From the NCBI GenBank assembly GCA_023411575.1, contig JAEYOP010000060.1, positions 62,001 to 126,000 on the forward strand: DNA of 64,000 nt, read 5' to 3'. This DNA is from Bacillota bacterium (GTDB lineage: Bacteria; Bacillota; Clostridia; Acetivibrionales; DTU013). Made by a program: the position numbers and the translations under genes. Of this stretch, positions 8,314 through 17,594 are shown one piece after another (the stretch's first letter is position 1; every line of letters starts with the position of its first letter). Below the pieces are notes generated by a model. It was not told where the DNA came from, did not search any database, and worked only from the letters and a program-made list of their open reading frames with translations.

Positions 8314-9801
8314 GTGGGATATATCAGCCGGAACTGGCTTTATTATCAGGGTGATATGGATGATGGCCCAAATAAACTTTACCGGATGAGCCTTGACGGT
8401 CAGGTCAGGGATTTCATCTATTATATTCTGAAGAATGAGGAATACCATTACGATGGCAACGTTGATGGGATAATATTTGCAGCTAAAATCAATGCATTAT
8501 TGGACAATAGTGTATTATCCGTATATTGCTACGGTTCAGCAACATACGATGATTTCCACATTGGCTACAGTGATTTGGATTTTTTCGCAATCATTGATAA
8601 AGCAATAACGGAAGAAGACTTCCAAAGGCTTTCTTCACTACGACAGGAGCTTAGAAGTATGAAGCATCCGATATTATCCGTCTTAGAAGGGGAGATTATC
8701 TCAAAGGCAGCGATTAAAAACGACATTGAGTCAAACGTCATCTACTGGGGCACATCAAAAGACAAACTGACCCGGAAATATTCGCTGTCAGGGTTTTCGT
8801 TACAAGGTTTGCTGGATAAAGGGTTTCTGGTATTCGGGACAGATATGAAAAATCAGTTTCCCTATCCGGATGATGAAGAGATGGTGTCGCAAGTCAATCA
8901 TATGATAAATACGGTGCAGCATTATGCACAAATGACCAGTGAAAATATCCATTCCATGGATTGGCTTTTTCTTATAAGTCAGTCCATTCACTGGCTCAGA
9001 ACAAGTAATGTTACCGGGAAGTCCCTTGCGGCACTATGGGCAATCGATAATTATACCGACAAGTGGACCGCTGCCTTGAAAAAAGCCTTGGAAATCAGAC
9101 AGGCTCCGGTACTTGCTGAAACGGAAGCCAATAAAATCTGGCTGGGCAATTTGGGATATGACATCCAATGTGCTTGTAATACGCTGATTGCCGAAAGAAA
9201 CCGCTTTCTATCGGTTAATTCAAAAACAGGCGAATTAAGAGTAAGAGATAATCAAATGAGGAGCATGGAAGTAGTTCCGCATAATCCTTTATGGAAAACG
9301 GAATTCAGTAAGGAAGCTGCAGTGCTTTCTTCTGTTTTTGGAGATGAGGTCGTCAAAATACACCATATCGGCAGTACAGCTATAACAGGTATATATGCCA
9401 AGCCAATCATCGATATATTAGTTGAGGTTAAAGATATTCTCAGGATCAACGATTACAGTAACCGGATGCAGAAACTTGGATATATTCCGCGTGAAGAGTG
9501 GGGGATCAGCGGTCGCCGGTATTTTATCAAAGGCATAAATCATAGAACCCATCACGTACATGTTTATCAATCGGGAAACCCGGAAATTACGCGGCATTTG
9601 AGGTTCAGGGATTACATGAATGCTCATCCCGATGAAGCAAGACACTATGAAGCATTGAAAAGGGAATTGGCAGGGAAATACAAGCATAACTCTGCCCAAT
9701 ATACCGATGGGAAAGATGCCTTTATAAAAGAGATCGACAGGAAGGCGAAGGAGTGGGCTATTTTGACTGCAAGTATGGACCAAGTGCAATCCACGTCATA
9801 A
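8314..9801 (+). CDS. Nucleotidyltransferase-GrpB fusion protein
   Basis: 495 aa with two NTase-fold domains. N-terminal part: YGSATYDDF then YSDLDFF (residues about 73-92), the G-S...D-x-D signature of aminoglycoside-adenylyltransferase-like polymerase-beta enzymes, followed by a helical domain with WLFLISQSIHWLR. C-terminal part, from about residue 318: VVPHNPLWKTEFSKEA, HHIGSTAITGIYAKPIIDIL and a His-rich RTHHVHVY strand, the GrpB/UPF0157 family, itself NTase-like. Either domain alone is common; the pair in one chain is not something I recognise as standard. GTG start at 8314 after AAGGGA. It could modify a small molecule such as an antibiotic, or a tRNA or protein; the substrate is unknown. 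Lies in the accessory block and is followed by a terminator. Confidence 0.82.
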   Translation: MGYISRNWLYYQGDMDDGPNKLYRMSLDGQVRDFIYYILKNEEYHYDGNVDGIIFAAKINALLDNSVLSVYCYGSATYDDFHIGYSDLDFFAIIDKAITEEDFQRLSSLRQELRSMKHPILSVLEGEIISKAAIKNDIESNVIYWGTSKDKLTRKYSLSGFSLQGLLDKGFLVFGTDMKNQFPYPDDEEMVSQVNHMINTVQHYAQMTSENIHSMDWLFLISQSIHWLRTSNVTGKSLAALWAIDNYTDKWTAALKKALEIRQAPVLAETEANKIWLGNLGYDIQCACNTLIAERNRFLSVNSKTGELRVRDNQMRSMEVVPHNPLWKTEFSKEAAVLSSVFGDEVVKIHHIGSTAITGIYAKPIIDILVEVKDILRINDYSNRMQKLGYIPREEWGISGRRYFIKGINHRTHHVHVYQSGNPEITRHLRFRDYMNAHPDEARHYEALKRELAGKYKHNSAQYTDGKDAFIKEIDRKAKEWAILTASMDQVQSTS

Positions 9802-9884
9802 AAGATAGAGCAGCAAATGCTACTGAAGGCATACTACGATTATCTGTGGTTTAGGTGAAATATCATGAAGAAAGACTACAAAAC

Positions 9885-9919
9885 GCCTTGCTAGAGAAAT
9901 GCTCTTTCAGGGCTTTTTT
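9885..9919 (+). terminator. Terminator after the NTase-GrpB gene
   Basis: GCCTTG (9885-9890) pairs with CAGGGC (9908-9913), with inner AGAG/CTCT pairing, then six T. Confidence 0.65.
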
Positions 9920-9926
9920 CTTTTCG

Positions 9927-9972
9927 AAAAAAGAGGATAGCAGATTTACTACTTTCTTTTCTGCTATCCTCT
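9927..9972 (-). terminator. Terminator of the leftward acyl-CoA synthetase gene
   Basis: AGAGGATAGCAG (9932-9943) pairs perfectly with CTGCTATCCTCT (9961-9972). Read leftward, the stem is followed by a run of T (9931-9927), as expected after the gene at 9995-11653. Confidence 0.88.
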
Positions 9973-9994
9973 CATTTTGAAAACCAAGTTCATG

Positions 9995-11653
9995 CTATTT
10001 ATCCGTGTCGTGCTCGCGGATCTCGACGCGGCGGATTTTGCCGCTGATGGTCTTTGGCAGCTCCGGTACGAACTCGATGATTCTGGGATACTTGTACGGA
10101 GCAGTCACTCTCTTGACGTGATCCTGCAATTCCTTGACAAGGGCTTCACCGGCGGTGTAGTTCTTGGAAAGAACGACGGTAGCCTTGACGATCTGTCCCC
10201 GGTCCGGGTCGGGAACGGCGGTGATGGCACATTCCAGAACGGCCGGGTGCTCCAGGAGCGCGCTTTCGACTTCGAAAGGCCCGATGCGGTATCCGGAGCT
10301 CTTGATCAGGTCGTCGGCCCGGCCGACAAACCAGTAATATCCGTCTTCATCTTTCCAGGCCATGTCGCCGGTATAATAAATATCGTCATGCCAGACCTTG
10401 TTCGTCAGGTCCTTGTCCCTGTAATAGCCGTCGAACATGCCGAAGGGCTTGCGCTTATCGGTATGGATGACCAGTTGTCCTTCTTCGCCCACATCGCAGG
10501 AATTGCCGTTCTCATCGAGAAGGTCGATGTCATAGCCCGGAGCGGGTTTGCCCATGGACCCCGGCTTCGGCTCCATCCAGGGGTAGGTGGCGACCGTAAC
10601 GGTAAGCTCTGTCTGGCCGTACCCTTCCATCAGCTTCATTCCGGTGACTTTCAGGAACTGGTTGTAAACCTCGGGATTCAGCGGTTCGCCTGCGATGGAG
10701 CAGTGCTTGAGGTTGCTGAGGTCGAACTTCGTAAGGTCTTCCTTGATAAAGAACCGGTAGATCGTCGGCGGAGCGCAGAAGGAGGTTACCTTGTGCTTGA
10801 CGATGACATCCAGCAGGTCCTTCGGTACGAATTTGTCGTAATCATAGACAAATACGGCCGCTCCGCTGATCCATTGCCCATATATCTTGCCCCACATGGC
10901 CTTGGCCCAGCCCGTATCGGCAACCGTCAGGTGAAGGCCGCCGTCCGCTACCTTCTGCCAGTATTTTGCGGTCAGGATATGGCCCAGGGGATAGGTGAAA
11001 TTGTGCTGTACCATTTTAGGCATTCCCGTGGTACCGGAGGTGAAATACAACAGCATGATATCGCCGTTGGACGTTGCGTCCGCTCCGGAAGGACGGGAAA
11101 AATCGGCGCTGGCCTTTTCCAGCTCTTCCGTCAGGTTGAGCCAGCCTTCCCGGGATTCGCCCACAAGCGCTTTCAACACGAGGGTGGGAGACTTCGGCAG
11201 CGCCTCTTCGACATGCTTGATCACCAAATCCTCCGGAACCAATACGATCATCTTTATATCGGCGGCGTTGCACCGGTATGCGATATCCTTCGGAGTAAGC
11301 AGGTGGGTAGCCGGGATGCAGATGGCTCCGAGCTTGTGGAGGCCAAGCAGGCAGAACCAGAATTCATAGCGCCTTTTCAGGATCAGCATGACCGGATCGC
11401 CCTTTTTGATGCCCACGCTTTTAAAGAAATTGGCAGCCTTGTCGCTGTAGTATTTTATCTGTGCAAAGGTGAAAATGGCTTCCGAGCCTTTGTCGTCGCA
11501 CCATACCATCGCCGTCCTGTCCGGCGTTGCGGAAGCGATATCATCCACTACGTCATAGGCGAAATTAAAATCACCCGGCACATTGATTTTAAAGTCTTCG
11601 TAAAAATCCTCATAGGAATCGAATTCCTGTCTGGATAAAAATTTCTCAAGCAT
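9995..11653 (-). CDS. AMP-forming acyl-CoA synthetase
   Basis: 552-aa adenylate-forming enzyme that activates a carboxylic acid with ATP and CoA. Signatures: phosphate loop TSGTTGMPKM, GYGQTE, YYTGDMAW, the hinge region GRADDLIKSSGYRIGPFEVE, and the C-terminal catalytic lysine in PKTISGKIRR. Overall it resembles medium-chain (MACS) or acetyl-CoA-synthetase-like enzymes of anaerobes; the acid cannot be read from the sequence. Start ATG 11653 follows AGAGG. An XRE-cupin regulator gene lies 42 nt upstream on the same strand, an arrangement that suggests co-transcription and control by the acid or a related metabolite. A strong terminator follows. Confidence 0.92.
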   Translation of the reverse strand: MLEKFLSRQEFDSYEDFYEDFKINVPGDFNFAYDVVDDIASATPDRTAMVWCDDKGSEAIFTFAQIKYYSDKAANFFKSVGIKKGDPVMLILKRRYEFWFCLLGLHKLGAICIPATHLLTPKDIAYRCNAADIKMIVLVPEDLVIKHVEEALPKSPTLVLKALVGESREGWLNLTEELEKASADFSRPSGADATSNGDIMLLYFTSGTTGMPKMVQHNFTYPLGHILTAKYWQKVADGGLHLTVADTGWAKAMWGKIYGQWISGAAVFVYDYDKFVPKDLLDVIVKHKVTSFCAPPTIYRFFIKEDLTKFDLSNLKHCSIAGEPLNPEVYNQFLKVTGMKLMEGYGQTELTVTVATYPWMEPKPGSMGKPAPGYDIDLLDENGNSCDVGEEGQLVIHTDKRKPFGMFDGYYRDKDLTNKVWHDDIYYTGDMAWKDEDGYYWFVGRADDLIKSSGYRIGPFEVESALLEHPAVLECAITAVPDPDRGQIVKATVVLSKNYTAGEALVKELQDHVKRVTAPYKYPRIIEFVPELPKTISGKIRRVEIREHDTDK

Positions 11654-11695
11654 ATTAGCAACCTCTGTTAATAAAATATTTATTTTTGCGCAATC

Positions 11696-12250
11696 TTAGA
11701 AAATGATTGCCAGGAACCTTGCTTCTTTGTCTCCGATCGCTTTCATACCGTGATTGCAGCCGGAATCAAAGTAAAGGGAATCGCCCTCGTTCAATATGAG
11801 CTGGTGACCGTCGATGTAAATCATCAAAGTGCCTTCCAGGACGAAATTGAACTCCTGGCCCGGGTGCGAACTCAGATGGATCGGCGCATCCTCGGCGGAA
11901 GGCACGACGGTGACGCTGAAGGGCTCCGCTTTCTTATTCGCAAAGTTGTAGGCGAGACTGAGGTATTTATATGGGTTTCTCCTATCGACGCTGACTCCCT
12001 TGCCTTTTCTCACGAGGCAATAGGTGTGGAGCTTCGGGTCTTCGCCTGTCAAAATGGCGGTCAGTTCGACATGGAATTTATTTGCCAGTTCATAAAGGAA
12101 GCCGACAGGTATGTCAATGCTGCCGCCTTCGTATTCGCGGTAGGTTTCCGCCGGTACGCCAAGCTCTGCGGCAAGCGTCTCAATGGAGAGCCCGGCAATT
12201 TCACGCAAATCCTTTATCCGGGAGGCTATTTGCTTAATCTGGTCGGACAT
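11696..12250 (-). CDS. XRE-family regulator with C-terminal cupin
   Basis: 184 aa. Residues about 8-60 form an XRE helix-turn-helix (LREIAGLSIETLAAELGVPA, then ETYREYEGG); residues about 110-180 form a cupin barrel with HLSSHPGQEFNFVLEG and GDSLYFDSGCNHGM, giving the usual His/Glu/His ligand set for a metal or small-molecule pocket. Such proteins usually repress a neighbouring catabolic or activation gene; here that is the acyl-CoA synthetase just downstream. Start ATG 12250 is preferred over 12259 because AAAGGG then has correct spacing. Confidence 0.88.
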   Translation of the reverse strand: MSDQIKQIASRIKDLREIAGLSIETLAAELGVPAETYREYEGGSIDIPVGFLYELANKFHVELTAILTGEDPKLHTYCLVRKGKGVSVDRRNPYKYLSLAYNFANKKAEPFSVTVVPSAEDAPIHLSSHPGQEFNFVLEGTLMIYIDGHQLILNEGDSLYFDSGCNHGMKAIGDKEARFLAIIF

Positions 12251-12535
12251 GATTATCATCCCTTTCCTATGCTTGCATTATTTTTTGTCTTTCGTTTGTT
12301 CCAAAATTGGCTGGTCTTTCTGAGTCCATCATAGCATAAAGGCTTGTGCAAATAAAGGAAGCTTGCGGCGGCGAAAAACAGAATGTCAAAAAAGCGTAAA
12401 AAAAACGAATGAATCCTGATGGGAAAGGGGGAGCATGGTAGAAATGAATCCTAACAGAAACATGGCGGGAGACATGAATCCAGGCAGGGGAAGAGGAATC
12501 AAAGCGAAGAACACGAATCCGGCAGCAGCGGGGAA

Positions 12536-13441
12536 TCATGGCAGGGCAGAGGAAGGACGGGCATTTTCCAGCATTGCGACAAATTCTCCCGAAGCCGCTG
12601 ACAGAGGAACGTTTTTAAGCTTGGCGACACCCAGCTTCCGGAGCGGGATCGGTTCATCCGGCTTTATAATGAAAAGCTCTCCGCTTTCGATAAGCGCGGC
12701 GGCGCTTTCCTTCAGGACGTGGGCGATGCCAAGGCCGATCCGGGCGAATTCGGCCAGCAGTTCCATGCTTTCCAGCTCGATTTCCGGCACAATGTCAATT
12801 CCCTTCCGGGCGAAGACTTCATCCAGATTTCGCCTGGTGGAGCTATCCTTCTGAAGCAGCAGCAGCGGCATTTTTGAAAGCGCCTCCAGAGAAACGGGCT
12901 TATCGCGATATTCCTCGAACTGCGCGGAAGTGATGAAAACATCCTCCACCTCCCGGAATTCCACTGTTTCGATATCGTTTTCCCCCACGGGCAGCGTTAC
13001 AATGCCGAAATCGACGGCCCCCTTCCTCAGGGATTCGATGATTCCGGGGGAGGTCCGGTTGATGATCTGGATCTTGATTTTCGGGTAGGTTCGAATGAAC
13101 TGCTGCAGGAATGGTGTCAGGAGATATCGCAGAATCGTATCGCCCACCCCGATTTTTATCTCGCCGAAGCCCAGGGACTGCATTTCAAGCATTTTGCCCT
13201 CCGCCGCCTTCAGGAGGCTGTAGGCCTGCTCGACATGGCTGAAAAGCATTTTGCCCGCGTCGGTGAGCTGAATGTTTTTCGGACCGCGGATAAACAAGGC
13301 GCAGCCGGTTTTTTCCTCCAGGCTCTTGATCGACTGGCTCACGGCGGACTGGGAAATAAAGAGGGCCCTTGCGGCGGAGGAAAAGCTGCCGGCTTTGGCT
13401 ACGGTATAAAAGATTTTGTATAGTTCGAAATTAATATCCAT
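12536..13441 (-). CDS. LysR-family transcriptional regulator
   Basis: 301 aa. N-terminal winged helix FSSAARALFISQSAVSQSIK (residues about 20-39) with EEKTGCALFIR, then a type 2 periplasmic-binding-protein-like effector domain (IKIGVGDTILRYLLTPFL onward). Most similar in shape to CysL/CbbR-type members. Divergently transcribed from purL with a 159-nt gap containing an ATTAAT-TTT-ATTAAT palindrome, the usual LysR layout, so control of its own gene or of purL is possible, though purL under a LysR regulator would be unusual. Confidence 0.92.
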   Translation of the reverse strand: MDINFELYKIFYTVAKAGSFSSAARALFISQSAVSQSIKSLEEKTGCALFIRGPKNIQLTDAGKMLFSHVEQAYSLLKAAEGKMLEMQSLGFGEIKIGVGDTILRYLLTPFLQQFIRTYPKIKIQIINRTSPGIIESLRKGAVDFGIVTLPVGENDIETVEFREVEDVFITSAQFEEYRDKPVSLEALSKMPLLLLQKDSSTRRNLDEVFARKGIDIVPEIELESMELLAEFARIGLGIAHVLKESAAALIESGELFIIKPDEPIPLRKLGVAKLKNVPLSAASGEFVAMLENARPSSALP

Positions 13442-13470
13442 AAGCGTACCTAATGGTCGATATTAAATAT

Positions 13471-13505
13471 ATTAATTTTATTAATGGATTATATCATTAT
13501 ATAAT
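13471..13505 (+). promoter_or_regulatory. Candidate LysR site and purL promoter
   Basis: Palindrome ATTAAT-TTT-ATTAAT (13471-13485) is followed by TATAAT at 13500-13505. A good -35 is not visible, consistent with an activator-dependent promoter. No purine riboswitch fold is apparent in the 159-nt gap. Confidence 0.4.
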
Positions 13506-13600
13506 GAGCTTGTGAAGCTTAAAAAATACCATATTGAAGAAAATAGAACGGTAAAACCGCCGGAGGAAACGAGGGCAGGCGCCGGGAAAGAGGAATAATT

Positions 13601-16600
13601 ATGAAGGAAACGGATCAAAGAAGCACGGTCAGGCGCATTTTCGCAGAAAAGAAAAAGGGATATGACGTGGAAGCCCAGGGGCTGTTCCGGGATTTGAAGA
13701 GCAATCTTGGAATTTCCGGCCTCCGGGACGTCCGGATCATTAACCGGTATGATATAACGGATCTTTCGGAGGAGGAGTATGCCGCATCCCGCTTTGTCAT
13801 TTTTTCCGAGCCGCCGGTGGATGAGCTTTATGAGGAAACGATCGAATTTGCGGAAGACGAAAAGGGCTTTGCCGTCGAATACCTTCCGGGCCAATACGAC
13901 CAGCGGGCGGATTCCGCATCCCAGTGCATCCAGTTCCTGACCCTGGGCGAAAGGCCGCGGTGCAAGGCGGCCAAGCTCATCGTCCTGAAAGGGGAGGTTT
14001 CGGACGAGGACTTCGGCAAGGTCCGCAAATACTGCATCAACCCGGTGGACAGCCATGAGGCCATGCTGGAAAAGCCGGAGAACCTTGATGTAGAGCTGGT
14101 CTATCCGGAGGAGGTTTCCAGGCTGGAGGGCTTCTGCAAAATGGGAACGGACGAGCTGACCGCGCTGCAGAATGAGCTTGCCATGGCGATGTCCCCGGAG
14201 GATCTGGAGTTCTGCCGACGCTATTTTGCGGAAACGGAGCGCAGGGATCCCACCCTGACCGAAATCCGGCTGATCGACACCTACTGGTCGGATCACTGCC
14301 GGCACACGACCTTCCTGACGAGAATCGGATCGGTGGAGTTTGAAGACGGGCCTTACAAGGAATTGATGAGCTCGGTATACGGGCAATATGCCGCATCGCG
14401 GAAATATGTTTATGAAAACAGGGAGAAGGACATCTGCCTGATGGACCTGGCGACCATTGCCATGAAGGAATTGAAAAAGCGCGGAAAGCTGGAGGACCTG
14501 GACGCGTCGGACGAGATCAACGCCTGCAGCATCGTGGTAAATGCGAAGGTAAACGGGGCGGAAGAGGAATGGTTGGTCATGTTCAAGAACGAAACCCATA
14601 ACCATCCTACGGAAATCGAGCCCTTCGGCGGAGCGGCGACCTGTCTTGGCGGAGCGATCCGGGATCCCCTGTCCGGCAGGTCCTATGTGTACCAGGCGAT
14701 GCGGGTGACGGGCAGCGGCGATCCGCGTACCAAGGTCAAGGACACCCTTCCCGGCAAGCTTCCCCAGAGGAAGATCACCACGGGCGCAGCCGCGGGATAC
14801 AGCTCCTACGGAAACCAGATCGGGCTGGCCACCGGCCAGGTAACTGAGATCTACGACGAGGGATATGTAGCGAAGCGGATGGAGATCGGGGCCGTCATCG
14901 GCGCAGCGCCGAAGAGGAACGTGGTGAGAATCCGGCCTGAAGCCGGCGACAGCATCATTTTGCTTGGCGGCAGGACAGGCCGGGACGGCTGCGGCGGGGC
15001 GACGGGTTCCTCAAAGGAGCATGACGAACAGTCGCTGCTGACGTGCGGAGCGGAGGTCCAGAAGGGAAATCCGCCGACGGAAAGGAAGATTCAGAGGCTG
15101 TTTCGGAACTCCGCTGTCAGCCGCATGATAAAGAAGTGCAACGATTTCGGCGCCGGCGGCGTATCGGTGGCAATCGGCGAGCTTGCGGAAGGACTGGACA
15201 TAGACCTGGACAGGGTGCCGAAAAAATATGAGGGCCTGGACGGCACGGAGCTTGCCATTTCCGAATCCCAGGAAAGAATGGCCGTCGTCGTGGCGAAGGA
15301 GGACGAGGAGCGGTTTATAGAGGCCGCTGCCGAAGAGAACCTCGAAGCGACTCAGGTCGCGGTGGTTACGGATACCGGCAGGCTCCGGATGATCTGGAGG
15401 GGAAAGACAATTGTCGATATCTCCAGGGAATTCCTCGATACGAATGGAGTGAAACAAAATACGGATATCCGGGTGAGCTCCCCGGTGAAGGAATTGAGTC
15501 CGCTGGGCGGCAGAAGGGATATCCCGGAAGCAAGCGGTTGCAGGGATTCCGGGAAAGCTTCAGGCGACCCGGCAAATGCGGCAGAGGAACTTGAAAACAA
15601 ATGGTATTCAAATATGGAACGTCTGGACGTGTGCAGCCAGAAAGGGCTGGTGGAACGGTTCGACAGCACCATCGGAGCCGGGACGGTCCTGATGCCCTTC
15701 GGCGGCAAATACCAGCTCAGCCCGGCGGAAGGCATGGCAGCCAAGCTGCCGGTGCTGGAGGGAAATACGGACACCTGCACGCTGATGTCCCACGGCTTCA
15801 ATCCCGTCCTTTCCGCATGGAGCCCGTTCCACGGGTCGGTATACGCCGTTGTGGAGGCAGTTGCGCGAATTGCGGCAATGGGCGGCGATTACCGCAAATG
15901 CAGGCTCACCCTGCAGGAATACTTCGAGAAGCCCGGAAGGGAGCCGGTCCGCTGGGGCAAGCCCTTCAGCGCGCTGCTTGGCGCCTATTACGCCCAAATG
16001 AAGCTCGGCATCCCCGCCATCGGCGGAAAGGACAGCATGTCCGGCACCTTCAAGGACCTGAACGTGCCGCCGACGCTGGTTGCCTTTGCGGTAACGGCTT
16101 CCGAAGCCGGGTCGGTTCTCTCGGCGGAATTCAAGAAGGCCGGAAGCACTGTCGTTTTGCTTGAGCTGGACAAAGATGCCGATCTGCTGCCGGACTTTGA
16201 ACAATTGGACAGGAACTATAGCAGGGTATATGAGCTTGCTGCGGCAGGAAAGCTTTTATCCGCTCATTCCGTAAGGCAGGGAGGCATAGCGGAGACGATT
16301 AGCAGGATGTGCTTCGGCAACATGCTTGGCATCAATCTTATGAGTTTTGACGATGAAAACGAATATTTCAGGCCGTTATACGGTACTTTGATCCTGGAGG
16401 CGGAAGCCGGCGAAAATGTGGAGAAGTTGTTTGGCGGCCTTAAATACAGGATCATCGGAAGAACGACCGAGAGCAGGGATATCCGCGTTTTAGGGGCGGG
16501 AGCAGGAGCTGTTGTCGAATTGGACAAGCTTCTGGAAAAATGGCAGCAGCCCCTGGAAAAGATTTTCCCGACCAAATTAGAACAGAAGGATGCGGAGATG

Positions 16601-17476
16601 GAAACCTTCCGCTATGATCCGAAGGAAAAGACTGGAACGGCTTGCGGCGCAAGAAAGGCGAAAGCTCCGTCCCTTGCGAAGCCCAGGGTTTTCATCCCCG
16701 TATTCCCAGGAACGAACTGCGAGTATGATTCCGCCAGGGCCTTCGAAAATGCGGGCGGCATCGCGGATGTATTTGTGGTAAAGAACCTGACGCCTCAAAA
16801 CATCGTGGAAACCATCCGCGTCATGACGGAAAAGATTTCAAAGAGCCAGATCATCATGTTCCCGGGCGGCTTCAGCGCGGGCGACGAACCCGAGGGCTCC
16901 GGCAAATTCATTGCCACCGCCTTTCGGAATCCCTATATCAGCCAGGCCGTCATGGAGCTTCTGAACAGGAGGGACGGCTTGATCCTGGGCATCTGCAACG
17001 GCTTCCAGGCCCTGATCAAGCTTGGGCTGGTGCCGTACGGGGAAATCCGGGATATCAAACCCGACAGCCCGACCCTGACCTTCAATTCCATCGGACGGCA
17101 TGTGTCCTGCATGGTGCGGACCAGGATCGCATCGAACAAATCACCCTGGTTCAACAATGTAAACGTCGGCGATCTGCATACGATTGCGGTATCCCACGGA
17201 GAGGGCAGATTTGTCGCATCTGAAGAGGAGATTAAAGCACTGGCGGAGAACGGCCAGATCGCTACGCAGTATGTGGATGCGGAGGGTTTCGCGACCTACG
17301 ACATCCGGTTCAACCCGAACGGCTCCCTGTTTGCGGTGGAGGGGATCACAAGCCCGGATGGAAGGGTATTGGGCAAAATGGGGCATTCGGAAAGAAAAGG
17401 GACGAACGTGTGCGTGAATGTGCCGGGAGAGAAGGACCAGAAGCTGTTCGAAGCCGGCGTAAGGTATTTTGGCTGA
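13601..17476 (+). CDS. purL: Phosphoribosylformylglycinamidine synthase, single-chain
   Basis: 1291-aa large-type PurL: converts FGAR, glutamine and ATP to FGAM in de novo purine synthesis. Order: PurS-like N-terminal domain; linker; first AIRS-type half with HHT..GGAATCLGGAIRDPLSG-type ATP and FGAR loops (around residues 225-380); second AIRS half (GGKDSMSGTF); C-terminal class I glutaminase with FPGGFSAGDEP, nucleophile Cys in GICNGFQ, and VSHGEGRF. Many Clostridia use this fused form instead of the three-protein PurS/L/Q complex. It stands alone here, away from other pur genes. ATG 13601 follows GAAAGAGGA. Insert around residues 625-665 (GGRRDIPEASGCRDS onward) is low-complexity and poorly conserved. 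Confidence 0.97.
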   Translation: MKETDQRSTVRRIFAEKKKGYDVEAQGLFRDLKSNLGISGLRDVRIINRYDITDLSEEEYAASRFVIFSEPPVDELYEETIEFAEDEKGFAVEYLPGQYDQRADSASQCIQFLTLGERPRCKAAKLIVLKGEVSDEDFGKVRKYCINPVDSHEAMLEKPENLDVELVYPEEVSRLEGFCKMGTDELTALQNELAMAMSPEDLEFCRRYFAETERRDPTLTEIRLIDTYWSDHCRHTTFLTRIGSVEFEDGPYKELMSSVYGQYAASRKYVYENREKDICLMDLATIAMKELKKRGKLEDLDASDEINACSIVVNAKVNGAEEEWLVMFKNETHNHPTEIEPFGGAATCLGGAIRDPLSGRSYVYQAMRVTGSGDPRTKVKDTLPGKLPQRKITTGAAAGYSSYGNQIGLATGQVTEIYDEGYVAKRMEIGAVIGAAPKRNVVRIRPEAGDSIILLGGRTGRDGCGGATGSSKEHDEQSLLTCGAEVQKGNPPTERKIQRLFRNSAVSRMIKKCNDFGAGGVSVAIGELAEGLDIDLDRVPKKYEGLDGTELAISESQERMAVVVAKEDEERFIEAAAEENLEATQVAVVTDTGRLRMIWRGKTIVDISREFLDTNGVKQNTDIRVSSPVKELSPLGGRRDIPEASGCRDSGKASGDPANAAEELENKWYSNMERLDVCSQKGLVERFDSTIGAGTVLMPFGGKYQLSPAEGMAAKLPVLEGNTDTCTLMSHGFNPVLSAWSPFHGSVYAVVEAVARIAAMGGDYRKCRLTLQEYFEKPGREPVRWGKPFSALLGAYYAQMKLGIPAIGGKDSMSGTFKDLNVPPTLVAFAVTASEAGSVLSAEFKKAGSTVVLLELDKDADLLPDFEQLDRNYSRVYELAAAGKLLSAHSVRQGGIAETISRMCFGNMLGINLMSFDDENEYFRPLYGTLILEAEAGENVEKLFGGLKYRIIGRTTESRDIRVLGAGAGAVVELDKLLEKWQQPLEKIFPTKLEQKDAEMETFRYDPKEKTGTACGARKAKAPSLAKPRVFIPVFPGTNCEYDSARAFENAGGIADVFVVKNLTPQNIVETIRVMTEKISKSQIIMFPGGFSAGDEPEGSGKFIATAFRNPYISQAVMELLNRRDGLILGICNGFQALIKLGLVPYGEIRDIKPDSPTLTFNSIGRHVSCMVRTRIASNKSPWFNNVNVGDLHTIAVSHGEGRFVASEEEIKALAENGQIATQYVDAEGFATYDIRFNPNGSLFAVEGITSPDGRVLGKMGHSERKGTNVCVNVPGEKDQKLFEAGVRYFG

Positions 17477-17496
17477 TTCCCTGAGGCGGCACGACG

Positions 17497-17552
17497 ACAC
17501 CTCCGGGCAGGAACGGGGCAGCAGCCTGTCCCCGTGCCCCGCCCGGAGGTGT
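17497..17552 (+). terminator. Strong hairpin after purL
   Basis: ACACCTCCGGGC (17497-17508) pairs perfectly with GCCCGGAGGTGT (17541-17552), with an inner GGGGCAG/CTGTCCCC stem. There is no clear T-run after it, so it may stabilise the 3' end rather than terminate. Confidence 0.6.
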
Positions 17553-17594
17553 TGCCTTAAGCGGATTTGTAGAATATAACGAGGCGCAAGATGT

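Noticed and set aside
9977..11638. Long rightward open frame of 553 codons
   Set aside because: Exactly antisense to the acyl-CoA synthetase, whose motifs are intact; the antisense translation resembles no family.
13442..13600. Possible purine riboswitch before purL
   Set aside because: Could not find the conserved three-way-junction segments.
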